A stretch of DNA of 64,000 bases from Streptomyces sp. NBC_01591 (GTDB lineage Bacteria; Actinomycetota; Actinomycetes; Streptomycetales; Streptomycetaceae): assembly GCF_035918155.1 (NCBI RefSeq), contig NZ_CP109327.1, forward strand, positions 2,480,001 to 2,544,000, written 5' to 3'. The stretch's first letter is position 1, and every line of letters starts with the position of its first letter. The position numbers were made by a program, and so were the translations under genes. Below, in pieces: positions 8,562 through 17,123 of the stretch. Below the pieces are notes generated by a model. That model searched no databases and had not been told where the DNA came from. It saw only the letters and a list, made by a program, of their open reading frames with translations.

Positions 8562-9011
8562 TCAGACCTTCGGGACGGACTCGACGCGCTTCTTCAGGCC
8601 GGCCAGGGCCCGGTCGATGATGACCTTCTCCGCCTTGCGCTTGATCATGCCGAGCATCGGGATCTTGACGTCGACGGTCAGCCGGTAGGTGACCTCGGTG
8701 CGGTCGCCGTCGCCGAGCGGGGCCAGTGCGTAGGAGCCGTCGATGGCGCGCAGCATCTGGGACTTGACGAGGGTCCAGCTGACCTCGTAGTCGCCGATCC
8801 AGGTGTAGGCGAGTGTGTGGTCGTCCTTGATCGCTCCGGCGTCGAGGACGAGACGGACCTTCTCGGCGCGGCCGTGGTCGTCCTCGGAGAGGACCTCGGC
8901 CTCCTTGACCTCGCCGGTCCACTCCGGATAGCGGGCGAAGTCGGCGATCACTCCCATGACGTCGGCCGGTGCCGCCTCGATCGTGATGCTCGAGCTGGTG
9001 TGTTCAGCCAT
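8562..9011 (-). CDS. SRPBCC (START/Bet v1-like) protein
   Basis: 149-residue single-domain protein of the polyketide cyclase/dehydrase and lipid-transport group. The start SSSITIEAAPADVMGVIAD, the FARYPEWTGEV turn, and the long C-terminal helix (KAEKVIIDRALAGLKKRV) are typical of the helix-grip fold, which binds a hydrophobic ligand in a cavity. No polyketide cluster is nearby, so the name polyketide cyclase should not be read literally. It is followed 4 bp later by the ArsA-like ATPase gene. Confidence 0.87.
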   Translation of the reverse strand: MAEHTSSSITIEAAPADVMGVIADFARYPEWTGEVKEAEVLSEDDHGRAEKVRLVLDAGAIKDDHTLAYTWIGDYEVSWTLVKSQMLRAIDGSYALAPLGDGDRTEVTYRLTVDVKIPMLGMIKRKAEKVIIDRALAGLKKRVESVPKV

Positions 9012-9119
9012 CGCCGTGGCTCCTCCAGTGCGGTGTAACCGGTGCGTCGGCAGAGGCCTGCCGTCAGAAGGCTATCGCGTGTGCGCGGCGCCTCGTTCCA
9101 GGGTCCGGTGCCGGTGTTG

Positions 9120-9926
9120 TCACCACTCCAGGGCCCAGGGCCTGCCGGTGGACGCGAAGTGGCCGACGTTCACGCACTCGGTGGCGCCGATCCGCATCCG
9201 GCCGACCAGAGGCTGGTGGACATGGCCGAACAGGGCGTACCGGGGGCGGGTCCGGCGGATGGCGTCCAGCAGGGCCCGGCTGCCGCGCTCGAAGCGGCGC
9301 GCCACCGTGTCGTACGTCAGCTCCGGCACATCGGGCGGGATGTGGGTGCAGAGCACGTCGACCGGGCCGATCGCCTCGATCTTCGCCGCGTACTCCTCGT
9401 CGCCGATCTCGTACGGGGTGTTCATCGGGGTCTTCAGGCCGCCGCCGACGAAGCCGAACACGCGGCCGCCGATCTCGGCCCGTTCGCCGTCGAGGACGGT
9501 GGTGCCGGGGTGTGCGTACTCGGACCACAGGCCGGGGATGTCGACGTTGCCGTAGGTGGCGTACGTCGGTGTGGGGAAGGCCGCGAAGAGCGCGGCGTAC
9601 TGCTTGCGCACCGCCGCGACGATCGCGGCGTTGCGGTCCTTGCCCGCCCACAGGCCCCGGCCGAACTCGCGGGCCTCCTCGAAGCGGCGCGCGGTGCGCA
9701 GCTCGACGATCCGGTCGGCGTTCTCCACGCCGAACAGATCGGGGAAGATGCCGCGCGAGTGGTCGGCGTAGTCGAGGAAGAGCACCAGGTCACCGAGGCA
9801 GACCAGCGCGTCGGCGCCGTCCCCGGCGCGAGCCAGCGCCTCGGTGTTGCCATGCACGTCACTGACCACGTGGATGCGTGTGCGCTGTCGGGTCGATGTG
9901 CCTGGGCTGTCCGGTCCGGCTCGCAT
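9120..9926 (-). CDS. Metallophosphoesterase (calcineurin-like)
   Basis: 268-residue phosphoesterase. Metal-binding blocks occur in family order: VVSDVHGN near the N-terminus, CLGDLVLF, YGNVDIPG, CTHIPPD and GHVHQPLVG near the C-terminus. These ligate a dinuclear metal centre that hydrolyses phosphomono- or diesters. ATG 9924-9926 with AGGGTG 6 nt upstream is preferred; a GTG at 9935 would add three residues. It stands alone, divergent from the acyl-CoA synthetase gene, and substrate is unknown. Confidence 0.87.
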   Translation of the reverse strand: MRAGPDSPGTSTRQRTRIHVVSDVHGNTEALARAGDGADALVCLGDLVLFLDYADHSRGIFPDLFGVENADRIVELRTARRFEEAREFGRGLWAGKDRNAAIVAAVRKQYAALFAAFPTPTYATYGNVDIPGLWSEYAHPGTTVLDGERAEIGGRVFGFVGGGLKTPMNTPYEIGDEEYAAKIEAIGPVDVLCTHIPPDVPELTYDTVARRFERGSRALLDAIRRTRPRYALFGHVHQPLVGRMRIGATECVNVGHFASTGRPWALEW

Positions 9927-10206
9927 GACGATCACCCTAAAACGTTGCCGGTCACCTGGGTAGAGGCCGCCGGACCTGCGAATACCGTCGCTCGGTCACA
10001 CGGGTGGACTACTGTGCGGCCAAGGATCAACGTGATGTGTGACGCGTAAGACATCTGGCGGGGACCCCCTATCGGGAACCGAGTACTCGTGGGTAACGTC
10101 CGGGCAGTCCAGTCGTGCTCACCCCACTGAGCACCTGCCAATCTTGGACCGCAGCCGGTGCGTCACACAGAGCCGTGGCACCGGAGCCCGATGAGGAGCA
10201 GCAGTC

Positions 10207-12003
10207 TTGCGCGAGTTCAGCCTTCCGGCCCTGTACGAGGTCCCCTCGGACGGCAACCTGACGGATCTCATCCGCCGCAATGCCGCTCAGCATCCCGATG
10301 TCGCGGTGATGAGCCGCAAGGTGGGGGGCGTGTGGACCGACGTCGACGCCACCCAGTTCCTGGCCGAGGTCAGAGGCGTCGCCAAGGGTCTGATCGCCGC
10401 GGGCGTCGAAGCCGGTGACCGGGTGGCCCTGCTCTCGCGCACCCGCTACGAGTGGGTACTGCTCGACTTCGCGATCTGGAGCGCGGGCGCGGTCACCGTC
10501 CCGGTGTACGAGACCAGCTCGCCCGAGCAGATCCAGTGGATCCTAGGTGACTCCGGCACCGCGCTGTGCCTCGTGGAGTCCGAGGAGCACCAGGCCTCCG
10601 TGGTCTCCGTCCAGGCGGACCTGCCGGACCTGAAGGGCATCTGGCGGATCGAGGACGACGCGATCCGCCGGTTGACGGCGATCGGGGAGGACGTCTCGGA
10701 CGAGACGCTCGACCTGCGGATGGTGAGCGCCAAGGCGGACGACCCGGCCACCATCGTCTACACCTCGGGCACCACCGGCCGCCCCAAGGGCTGTGTGCTC
10801 ACGCATCGCAGCTTCTTCGCCGAGTGCGGCAATGTGGTGGAGCGGCTGAAGCCGCTCTTCCGCACCGGCGACTGCTCGGTGCTGCTCTTCCTGCCCGCCG
10901 CGCATGTCTTCGGACGGCTGGTCGAGGTGGCCTCGGTGATGGCCCCGATCAAGCTCGGCTGCGTACCGGACATCAAGCACCTCACCGATGAACTGGCCTC
11001 GTTCCGGCCGACGTTGATCCTCGGTGTGCCGCGGGTCTTCGAGAAGGTGTACAACGCGGCGCGCGCCAGGGCGCAGGCCGACGGCAAGGGAAAGATCTTC
11101 GACAAGGCCGCGAACACGGCGATCGCCTACAGCCGCGCGCTCGGTACCCCTCAGGGCCCGTCCATGGGCCTGAAGTTGAAGCACAAGCTCTTCGACCGGC
11201 TGGTCTACGGCAAGCTGCGGGCGGTGCTCGGCGGGCGCGGCGAGTACGCGATCTCCGGCGGCGCGCCGCTGGGCGAGCGGCTCGGCCACTTCTACCGCGG
11301 GATCGGCTTCACCGTCCTGGAGGGCTACGGCCTGACCGAGACCTGCGCGGCCACCGCGTTCAACCCGTGGGACCGGCAGAAGATCGGTACGGTCGGCCAG
11401 CCGCTGCCCGGTTCGGTCGTACGGATCGCCGACGACGGCGAGGTGCTGCTGCACGGCGAGCACCTGTTCACCGGCTACTGGAACAACGAGGCGGCGACGG
11501 TCGACGCGCTGGCCGACGGCTGGTTCCACACGGGCGACATCGGCACGCTCGACGAGGACGGCTATCTCGCGATCACCGGCCGCAAGAAGGAGATCATCGT
11601 CACGGCGGGCGGCAAGAACGTCGCTCCCGCGGTGATCGAGGACCGGATCCGCGGGCACGCCCTGGTCGCCGAGTGCATGGTGGTCGGCGACGGACGGCCG
11701 TTCGTGGGCGCGCTGGTCACCCTGGACGAGGAGTTCCTGGGCCGCTGGGCCCAGGAGCACGGCAAGCCGGCCGGCTCGACGGCCGTGTCGCTGCGCGAGG
11801 ACCCGGAGCTGCTGGCCGAGGTGCAGCGGGCGGTGGACGACGGGAACGCGGCCGTGTCCAAGGCGGAGTCGGTACGCAAGTTCCGCATCCTGGACTCGCA
11901 GTTCACCGAGGAGGCGGGCCACATCACGCCGTCGCTGAAGCTGAAGCGGAACGTGGTGGCGAAAGACTTCGCGGACCAGATCGAGTCGATCTACCGGGGC
12001 TGA
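10207..12003 (+). CDS. Long-chain fatty acid-CoA ligase (FadD15-like)
   Basis: 598-residue AMP-forming acyl-CoA synthetase that activates fatty acids for degradation or phospholipid synthesis. The ATP-binding P-loop YTSGTTGRPKG, the motif EGYGLTETCAA, the adenylate-binding GWFHTGDIG and the hinge GRKKEIIVTAGGKN are all present. The start is TTG at 10207, supported by GAGGAG 8 nt upstream, giving LREFSLPALYEVP. No transmembrane segment is evident. A 20-bp hairpin terminator follows the stop codon at once. Confidence 0.92.
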   Translation: MREFSLPALYEVPSDGNLTDLIRRNAAQHPDVAVMSRKVGGVWTDVDATQFLAEVRGVAKGLIAAGVEAGDRVALLSRTRYEWVLLDFAIWSAGAVTVPVYETSSPEQIQWILGDSGTALCLVESEEHQASVVSVQADLPDLKGIWRIEDDAIRRLTAIGEDVSDETLDLRMVSAKADDPATIVYTSGTTGRPKGCVLTHRSFFAECGNVVERLKPLFRTGDCSVLLFLPAAHVFGRLVEVASVMAPIKLGCVPDIKHLTDELASFRPTLILGVPRVFEKVYNAARARAQADGKGKIFDKAANTAIAYSRALGTPQGPSMGLKLKHKLFDRLVYGKLRAVLGGRGEYAISGGAPLGERLGHFYRGIGFTVLEGYGLTETCAATAFNPWDRQKIGTVGQPLPGSVVRIADDGEVLLHGEHLFTGYWNNEAATVDALADGWFHTGDIGTLDEDGYLAITGRKKEIIVTAGGKNVAPAVIEDRIRGHALVAECMVVGDGRPFVGALVTLDEEFLGRWAQEHGKPAGSTAVSLREDPELLAEVQRAVDDGNAAVSKAESVRKFRILDSQFTEEAGHITPSLKLKRNVVAKDFADQIESIYRG

Positions 12004-12017
12004 CGACCGGGACGCAC

Positions 12018-12062
12018 ACGCGAGAGGGGGCCCGCACGGCAAGTGCGGGCCCCCTCTCGCGT
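12018..12062. terminator. Strong bidirectional terminator
   Basis: Perfect 20-bp stem (ACGCGAGAGGGGGCCCGCAC and its complement) with a 5-nt loop GGCAA, lying between the convergent acyl-CoA synthetase and pimB genes. It should terminate both. Confidence 0.85.
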
Positions 12063-12070
12063 ACGTGGGT

Positions 12071-13213
12071 TCAGAGCAGCACCCGCAGCCGCTCGGCGAG
12101 CAGGTCCCAGCGCCACTTCTCCTCGACCCAGGCCCGCCCCCGCTCCCCCATCCGCTGCCGCAGCTCCGGGTCGCGGAGCAGGGTGACGATCCGGTCGGCC
12201 GACTCCTCCACGCTGCCCCCGCGCACCACCCATCCGGTCTCGCCGTCGAGCACCGCGTCGGGCGCGCCGCCCGAGTCGCCGGCCACCACCGGGAGCCCGG
12301 TCGCGGACGCCTCCAGGAAGACGATGCCGAGGCCCTCCACGTCGAGGCCGCCGCGGCGGGTGCGGCAGGGCATGGCGAAGACGTCGCCCGCGCCGTAGTG
12401 GGCGGGCAGCTCCTCCCACGGCACCGGTCCGGTGAACCGCACGGAATCGCCGACCCCGGTCTCCGCGACGAGCCGCTTGAGCTCCTTGTCGTACGGTCCG
12501 CCGCCGACGATCAGGAGCACCGCGTCCGGCACCTGCGCCAGGATCGCGGGCATCGCCAGGATCAGCGTGTCCTGGCCCTTGCGCGGCACGAGCCGTGACA
12601 CGCAGACGACGACGGGCCGGTCCGAGAGCCCGAGCCCGGCCCTGATCCGGTCCCCGCCCGACTCCGGGTGGAAGGTCTTCTCGTCGACGCCGGGCGGCAG
12701 TTGGGCCATGCGCGCCGCGGCCTCGGGAGTGAGCGCGGGGGCGATCCGGGAGCGGGTGTACTCCCCCAGGTACGTGATCGTGTCCGTGCCCTCGCCGATC
12801 CGTCGCAGCAACTGCCGGGCCGCGGGCAGCTGGGCCCAGCCCGCCTCGTGCCCGTGGGTGGTGGCGACCAGGCGGCGGGCGCCGGCCCTGCGCAGTGCCG
12901 GTGCCATCAGCCCGAGCGGGGCGGCGGCGCCGAACCAGACGGAGGTGCAGCCGTGTTCGCGCAGCAGCCGCACCGCGCGCCGGGTGACCCGCGGGGTCGG
13001 CAGCAGCATCGTCGTGGGGTCGCGCACGACGGTGAACGGCTGTTCGGCGTCGAAGGCGGCGGTGGCCTCGACGCCTTCGGAGGTTCGCTTCCAGGTGGAG
13101 GCGTACACGACGATCTGTCCGGGGTCCAGGCGCAGCGCCATGTTGTGCAGAAACGCCTGGATGCCGCCGGGGCGGGGCGGGAAGTCGTTGGTCACGATCA
13201 GGGTCTTGTCCAT
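12071..13213 (-). CDS. pimB: PimB'-like phosphatidylinositol mannoside mannosyltransferase (GT4)
   Basis: 380-residue GT-B glycosyltransferase. The opening LIVTNDFPPRPGGIQ, the VWFGAAAPLGLMAP segment, THGHEAGW, CVSRLVPRKGQDTL and the GT4 sugar-nucleotide block DVEGLGIVFLEASATGLP closely resemble mycobacterial/corynebacterial PimB' (Rv2188c) as I remember it. That enzyme transfers mannose from GDP-mannose to Ac1PIM1 on the cytoplasmic membrane face. Divergently placed beside a GT87 membrane mannosyltransferase candidate, it suggests phosphatidylinositol mannoside synthesis in this organism. The exact acceptor is an inference from similarity. Confidence 0.82.
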   Translation of the reverse strand: MDKTLIVTNDFPPRPGGIQAFLHNMALRLDPGQIVVYASTWKRTSEGVEATAAFDAEQPFTVVRDPTTMLLPTPRVTRRAVRLLREHGCTSVWFGAAAPLGLMAPALRRAGARRLVATTHGHEAGWAQLPAARQLLRRIGEGTDTITYLGEYTRSRIAPALTPEAAARMAQLPPGVDEKTFHPESGGDRIRAGLGLSDRPVVVCVSRLVPRKGQDTLILAMPAILAQVPDAVLLIVGGGPYDKELKRLVAETGVGDSVRFTGPVPWEELPAHYGAGDVFAMPCRTRRGGLDVEGLGIVFLEASATGLPVVAGDSGGAPDAVLDGETGWVVRGGSVEESADRIVTLLRDPELRQRMGERGRAWVEEKWRWDLLAERLRVLL

Positions 13214-13335
13214 CCCGGCCGACAGTACCGGCAGCCCGGCCCGATGGCTCTCGCGCCGGCCGTGCGGGCATCATGGCTCCTCGTACCCATCGAGTACCCA
13301 CCGGGTACCCCCTGCTGAAAACGGATGAGGCGGTC

Positions 13336-14583
13336 ATGACGGGATCTGCCGGCACGCGGCTCGCGGTCGCGGTGTGGGCCCTGACCAGGGTCGCGCTGCT
13401 GCTCTGCGTCACCAAGGTGATCACGCTGTCCGGACCGGACGTGACCAGTGATGTCTCGGTGATCTACCACGGCTGGTCCGAGGTCCTGAAGACCGGTACG
13501 TATCCGGAGTCCGACGTCACCTGGCAGTACCCGCCGCTGGCCGCGCTCGCCATCCTCTCCCCCGCGCTGCTGCCGTTCCTGGACTACGCCTCGGCGTTCT
13601 TCGTCCTCGCGTTCGTGTGCGACCTGCTGGTGCTGGGGCTGCTGCTGTACGCGGGCCGGGGCGGCGGCCGGTCGGTGGCGGGCGCCTGGGTGTGGGTGGC
13701 GGGGGTGCCGCTGCTCGGCACGACCGCGTACGCCCGTTACGACGTGATGGTCACGGCGGTGGCGGTGGCGGCGCTCCTGGCGGGGCTGCGGCATCCGCGG
13801 GTGCTCGGGGTGCTGGCCGCCGTCGGTGCGCTGCTGAAGGTGTGGCCGGCGCTGATCCTGGCCGGTACGGCGCGCGGCCGGCGGACGCGGCTGGCGTGGA
13901 CGGCCGCGGCGGTGACGGCGGCCGGGCTGCTGGTGGTGTGCACCGTGGCGATGCCCGGTGCGCTGGCCTTCCTCGGCTCCCAGCGCGACCGGGGCACCGA
14001 GGTCGAGTCGCTGGGTGCGCTGGTCTTCCACGTAGCGCGGCAGTTCGGCTGGCAGGGCCGGGTGGAGCTGCACTACGGCTCGATGGAGTTCCTGGGTCCG
14101 CACGTGCCGCTGGTGAGCACGCTCGCCCTCGGCCTGTCCGTCCTCGCGTTCGGCTGGCTGCTGGTGTGGCGGCTGCGGGCCCGCGAGTTCGGCGCGAGCA
14201 CCCCGGCGGACGCGGCGTTCGCTGCGGTGCTGCTGTTCACGACGACGAGCCGGGTGATCAGCCCCCAGTACATGCTGTGGCTGGTCGGCCTGGCGGCGGT
14301 CTGCCTGGTGTTCCGCGACAGCCGGATGGTGCTGCCGGCCGGTCTGGTGCTGCTGGCGACGGGCGTCACCCAGTGGGAGTTCCCGTTCGGGTTCACGCAT
14401 GTGGTGACGAGCGACGCGACGGGCGTGACGCTGATGTTCCTGCGCAACGGCCTGCTGGTCGCGGCGACGCTGATCGCCTGCCGCCGACTGTGGCGGCAGA
14501 CGGTCTCCGGGGCGGCGCGCGACGCCGGCGGGATCTCCGCCCGGTCCGGTGTCGGCCGGGAGGCGGAGCCGGTCGGCTCCTGA
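13336..14583 (+). CDS. GT87-like polytopic membrane glycosyltransferase (DUF2029)
   Basis: 415-residue membrane protein with about 9-11 hydrophobic segments. After the first segment comes an extracytoplasmic loop with acidic residues and the run WQYPPLAALAI, as in GT87 polyprenol-phosphate-mannose-dependent mannosyltransferases such as PimE. ATG 13336 follows GATGAGG and is preferred over 13273. A late Ser/Arg loop TTSRVISPQYMLWLVGL is typical of the GT-C superfamily. Divergent from pimB, it may elongate phosphatidylinositol mannosides or a related glycolipid, but donor and acceptor are unproven. Its stop is 13 bp from the convergent lipoprotein gene. Confidence 0.78.
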   Translation: MTGSAGTRLAVAVWALTRVALLLCVTKVITLSGPDVTSDVSVIYHGWSEVLKTGTYPESDVTWQYPPLAALAILSPALLPFLDYASAFFVLAFVCDLLVLGLLLYAGRGGGRSVAGAWVWVAGVPLLGTTAYARYDVMVTAVAVAALLAGLRHPRVLGVLAAVGALLKVWPALILAGTARGRRTRLAWTAAAVTAAGLLVVCTVAMPGALAFLGSQRDRGTEVESLGALVFHVARQFGWQGRVELHYGSMEFLGPHVPLVSTLALGLSVLAFGWLLVWRLRAREFGASTPADAAFAAVLLFTTTSRVISPQYMLWLVGLAAVCLVFRDSRMVLPAGLVLLATGVTQWEFPFGFTHVVTSDATGVTLMFLRNGLLVAATLIACRRLWRQTVSGAARDAGGISARSGVGREAEPVGS

Positions 14584-14596
14584 GCCGTGCGCGTGC

Positions 14597-15838
14597 TCAG
14601 CCGAGTACGGAACGCAGATGCTCCCGCCAGAGCACGGTGAAGTCCTGCGGAGTCGTGTCGAGCACCTCGTGCATGGCCTGCTCCACCGCTCCGTCGCGTC
14701 CCGAGTGCCCTCCGACGGCCCGGTAGAAGGCGAGCAGCTTCTTCTCGCCCCAGTGGTCGGCGATCAGCTCGCAGGCCGCCCAGCCGCCCTCGTACGCCCT
14801 TGCCAGGCGTGCGGGGTCGCCCGCGAAGCCGAAGTCCTCGTCCGTGGGGAGACCGGCCGGCAGGTCGCCGCGCCGGACGGCGTCCGCGAGTTCGGGCGCG
14901 ATCCGTGCGGGGGTGCGGTCCTCGGAGCGGTAGGCCGCCCAGTCCGCGAAGCCCTCGGAGAGCCAGGTCGGGGTCGCGGCGGAGGTGCGGGTACGGGTGG
15001 CGACATGGGTGGTCTCGTGGGTGAGGACGATCCGCTGCCCGAAGGTGCCGAGCGTGCCGTACGCCTGCGGGTTGACGATCACCCGGTCCGCGGGGGTCCG
15101 GCCCGCGCCGCCCGTCTGCCCTGTGGTGACTGCGGCGATGCCCCGGTAGTCCGCCGTGGACCCCAGCAGCTCCGCCATGTCCCGCACCGTCCGCGGCACG
15201 AGCACCACCACGCGCCCCGCCCAGCGTTCCGGCCAGGCGTCGGACACGGCGGGCACCGCGCGGTCGGCGGTCCGGGCGATCGCGCGCAGCTCCTGGTCCG
15301 TGCGGCCGACGCCGAGCACGAGACTGTGCTTCCCGTGCATCACCCGCACGTCGCCCTGCTGCCAGAGCTGCCGGGCGGCGTCCCCGTCGTCCGCCCGGTC
15401 CCCGACGACGTACCAGCGGCCGTCCGTCCGGTCCCGTCTCAGGTCGAGCACCCGGTCCGCGGTGACCGGGGCGGCGTCGTAGCCCTTGATCCGGTAGCGC
15501 AGCTCGACGTCAGCGGTGGCCCGGTCGGAGCCCCGCGCGATCACCTCGTGCAGCCGGTACGTCCATGAACTCAGCGGTATGTCCGCGAGGTTGGCGAGTT
15601 CCCGGCGCTGGGCCGTGCGCAGCCCGGTGGCCCCGGGGTCGGTCGTGGCCAGATAGGCGTCCGTGTCGTGGTCCAGCACGGCGGCGGCCCGGCGGTCCAG
15701 CGTGGCGCGGACGGCGCGGGCGGTCGCGTCCGGGGCGGCACCGTCGTCGGGGGCCGCGCAGCCGGAGGCGAGCAGCAGCCCGGCGAGCAGCGCTCCCGCC
15801 GCGCGCCGCCCTCCGTTCCGTCCCCGCCTGTCGGTCAC
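14597..15838 (-). CDS. Lipoprotein with gluzincin-type zinc protease motif
   Basis: 413-residue exported lipoprotein. The signal peptide ends in the lipobox LASGC (C27). Residues about 35-160 form an NTF2-like/SnoaL-type region, and the C-terminal half carries HETTH at 274-278 followed by SEGFADW with E295, the HExxH-plus-Glu zinc ligand set of gluzincin metallopeptidases. It should act on the outer membrane face, tethered by the lipid. The substrate is unknown; the adjacent NlpC/P60 hydrolase 16 bp upstream hints at cell-wall or envelope processing. Confidence 0.82.
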   Translation of the reverse strand: MTDRRGRNGGRRAAGALLAGLLLASGCAAPDDGAAPDATARAVRATLDRRAAAVLDHDTDAYLATTDPGATGLRTAQRRELANLADIPLSSWTYRLHEVIARGSDRATADVELRYRIKGYDAAPVTADRVLDLRRDRTDGRWYVVGDRADDGDAARQLWQQGDVRVMHGKHSLVLGVGRTDQELRAIARTADRAVPAVSDAWPERWAGRVVVLVPRTVRDMAELLGSTADYRGIAAVTTGQTGGAGRTPADRVIVNPQAYGTLGTFGQRIVLTHETTHVATRTRTSAATPTWLSEGFADWAAYRSEDRTPARIAPELADAVRRGDLPAGLPTDEDFGFAGDPARLARAYEGGWAACELIADHWGEKKLLAFYRAVGGHSGRDGAVEQAMHEVLDTTPQDFTVLWREHLRSVLG

Positions 15839-15854
15839 CCGATCGAGGGTACGG

Positions 15855-16886
15855 TCAGACGCGGGTGACCGACGAGACGGGCATCATGCCGACGGGGTCG
15901 TAGCGCACCGGAGCCCCGGGGTACGGGGCGTGGATCACCTGGCCGTTACCGACGTACATCGCGATGTGGCCGGCGTCCGCGCGGTAGGCGACCAGGTCGC
16001 CGGGGCGGGCCTCGGAGAGCGGCACCATGTGTCCCGCGTACCGCTGGGCCTGCGAGGTCCGCGGCAGGCTGACCCCGGCCTGGGCGTACGCCCACTGCAT
16101 CAGCCCGGAGCAGTCGAATCCGGCCGGCCCGTTGGCCCCCCAGATGTACGGGCGGCCCAGTGCCTGGTGGACCGCCATGACGGCGGCCGCCGCGCGTGCG
16201 GAGCCGGCCGGCAGATCGGCCAGGGCCGGGTACGCGCCGTCGCGGCCGGAGCGCGAGGCCCGCTCGAACTCCGCCCGGTCGGCGCCGGGCAGCGCGTCCA
16301 GTAGCTTCCTGGCCTCGGCGAGCTTGCGCTCGACGGTCCGTTTGTGACGGGTGGCGGACGCCCGGTTGCGCTCCAGTTCGGCCAGCGCGCGGGCCGCCTC
16401 CGCACGGGTCTGCACGAGCCCGCGCTGGACCTGCTGGAGTTCCCGCAGCTCGGTGGCCTGAAGGCCGGTCAGGCGCTCCAGTACGGCCGCCCGGTCGAGA
16501 TAGTTGTCCGGGTCGGAGGAGAGCAGCAGGGCGAGCGCGGGGTCGATGCCGCCGGAGCGGTACTGCGCGCTCGCCGCCGAACCGAGCTCCGTACGCATCC
16601 GGTTGACCCGTTCCTGGCCGCGGGCCGCCCGGTCCTGGGCCCGGTCGACCTCGCCGCGCAGCCGACCGGCGTTCTCCCCGGCCTTGTTGTACTGCTCGGT
16701 GGCCCGCTCGGCCTCGGTGTACAACCGGTCGATGCGGGCCTTGGCGGTCCGGGGCGCGTCCTGCGGGTCGGCGTTCGCGGTGGCCGCCCCGAGGGTGGCG
16801 GCCGCGGTCGCCGCGGCGGCCGACAGAACGGTGGCCCGGACGCCGAGGTTGAGGCCGGACTGTGTGGAACGGCGATGGGACACCAC
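15855..16886 (-). CDS. NlpC/P60 (C40) cell-wall endopeptidase
   Basis: 343-residue secreted peptidoglycan hydrolase. A twin-positive signal peptide ends near ANADP; residues about 40-210 form a long coiled coil; the C-terminal NlpC/P60 domain has the catalytic Cys in GFDCSGLMQWAY and His in AGHIAMYVG, with VIHAPYPG after it. It should cut D-Glu-mDAP or similar stem-peptide bonds. GTG 16884-16886 gives VVSHRR, aligning with the start of its paralogue; GTGs at 16883 and 16898 are alternatives. It is paralogous to the gene at 17124-18152 but separated from it by a terminator. Confidence 0.9.
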   Translation of the reverse strand: MVSHRRSTQSGLNLGVRATVLSAAAATAAATLGAATANADPQDAPRTAKARIDRLYTEAERATEQYNKAGENAGRLRGEVDRAQDRAARGQERVNRMRTELGSAASAQYRSGGIDPALALLLSSDPDNYLDRAAVLERLTGLQATELRELQQVQRGLVQTRAEAARALAELERNRASATRHKRTVERKLAEARKLLDALPGADRAEFERASRSGRDGAYPALADLPAGSARAAAAVMAVHQALGRPYIWGANGPAGFDCSGLMQWAYAQAGVSLPRTSQAQRYAGHMVPLSEARPGDLVAYRADAGHIAMYVGNGQVIHAPYPGAPVRYDPVGMMPVSSVTRV

Positions 16887-17048
16887 AGGACGCCGCACTC
16901 CCTTCCGCTGTACGCAGACGCGCGCAGCCCCTGCCGCCCGGGGCGGGCGGACCGACGACCGAGAGCTGCACAGCAGGCAGACAGTAGTCGGACGGTTACG
17001 GAGCGACCAGCGGCCGCGCCGGACGGAAGGGTGGCGGAAACGACGACA

Positions 17049-17079
17049 CCCCGCCGGTGACCTGTGGTCTCCGGCGGGG
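17049..17079 (-). terminator. Terminator between the two NlpC/P60 genes
   Basis: Perfect 9-bp stem CCCCGCCGG / CCGGCGGGG with a 13-nt loop, 45 nt past the stop of the upstream NlpC/P60 gene. It suggests separate transcription of the two paralogues. Confidence 0.6.
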
Positions 17080-17123
17080 CGGACTGTCCGTGCGGGCGTG
17101 GGAATTCGCCCGTTCGGGCGCCG

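Noticed and set aside
8562..9011. Polyketide cyclase function for the SRPBCC gene
   Set aside because: Only a fold label; no polyketide genes nearby.
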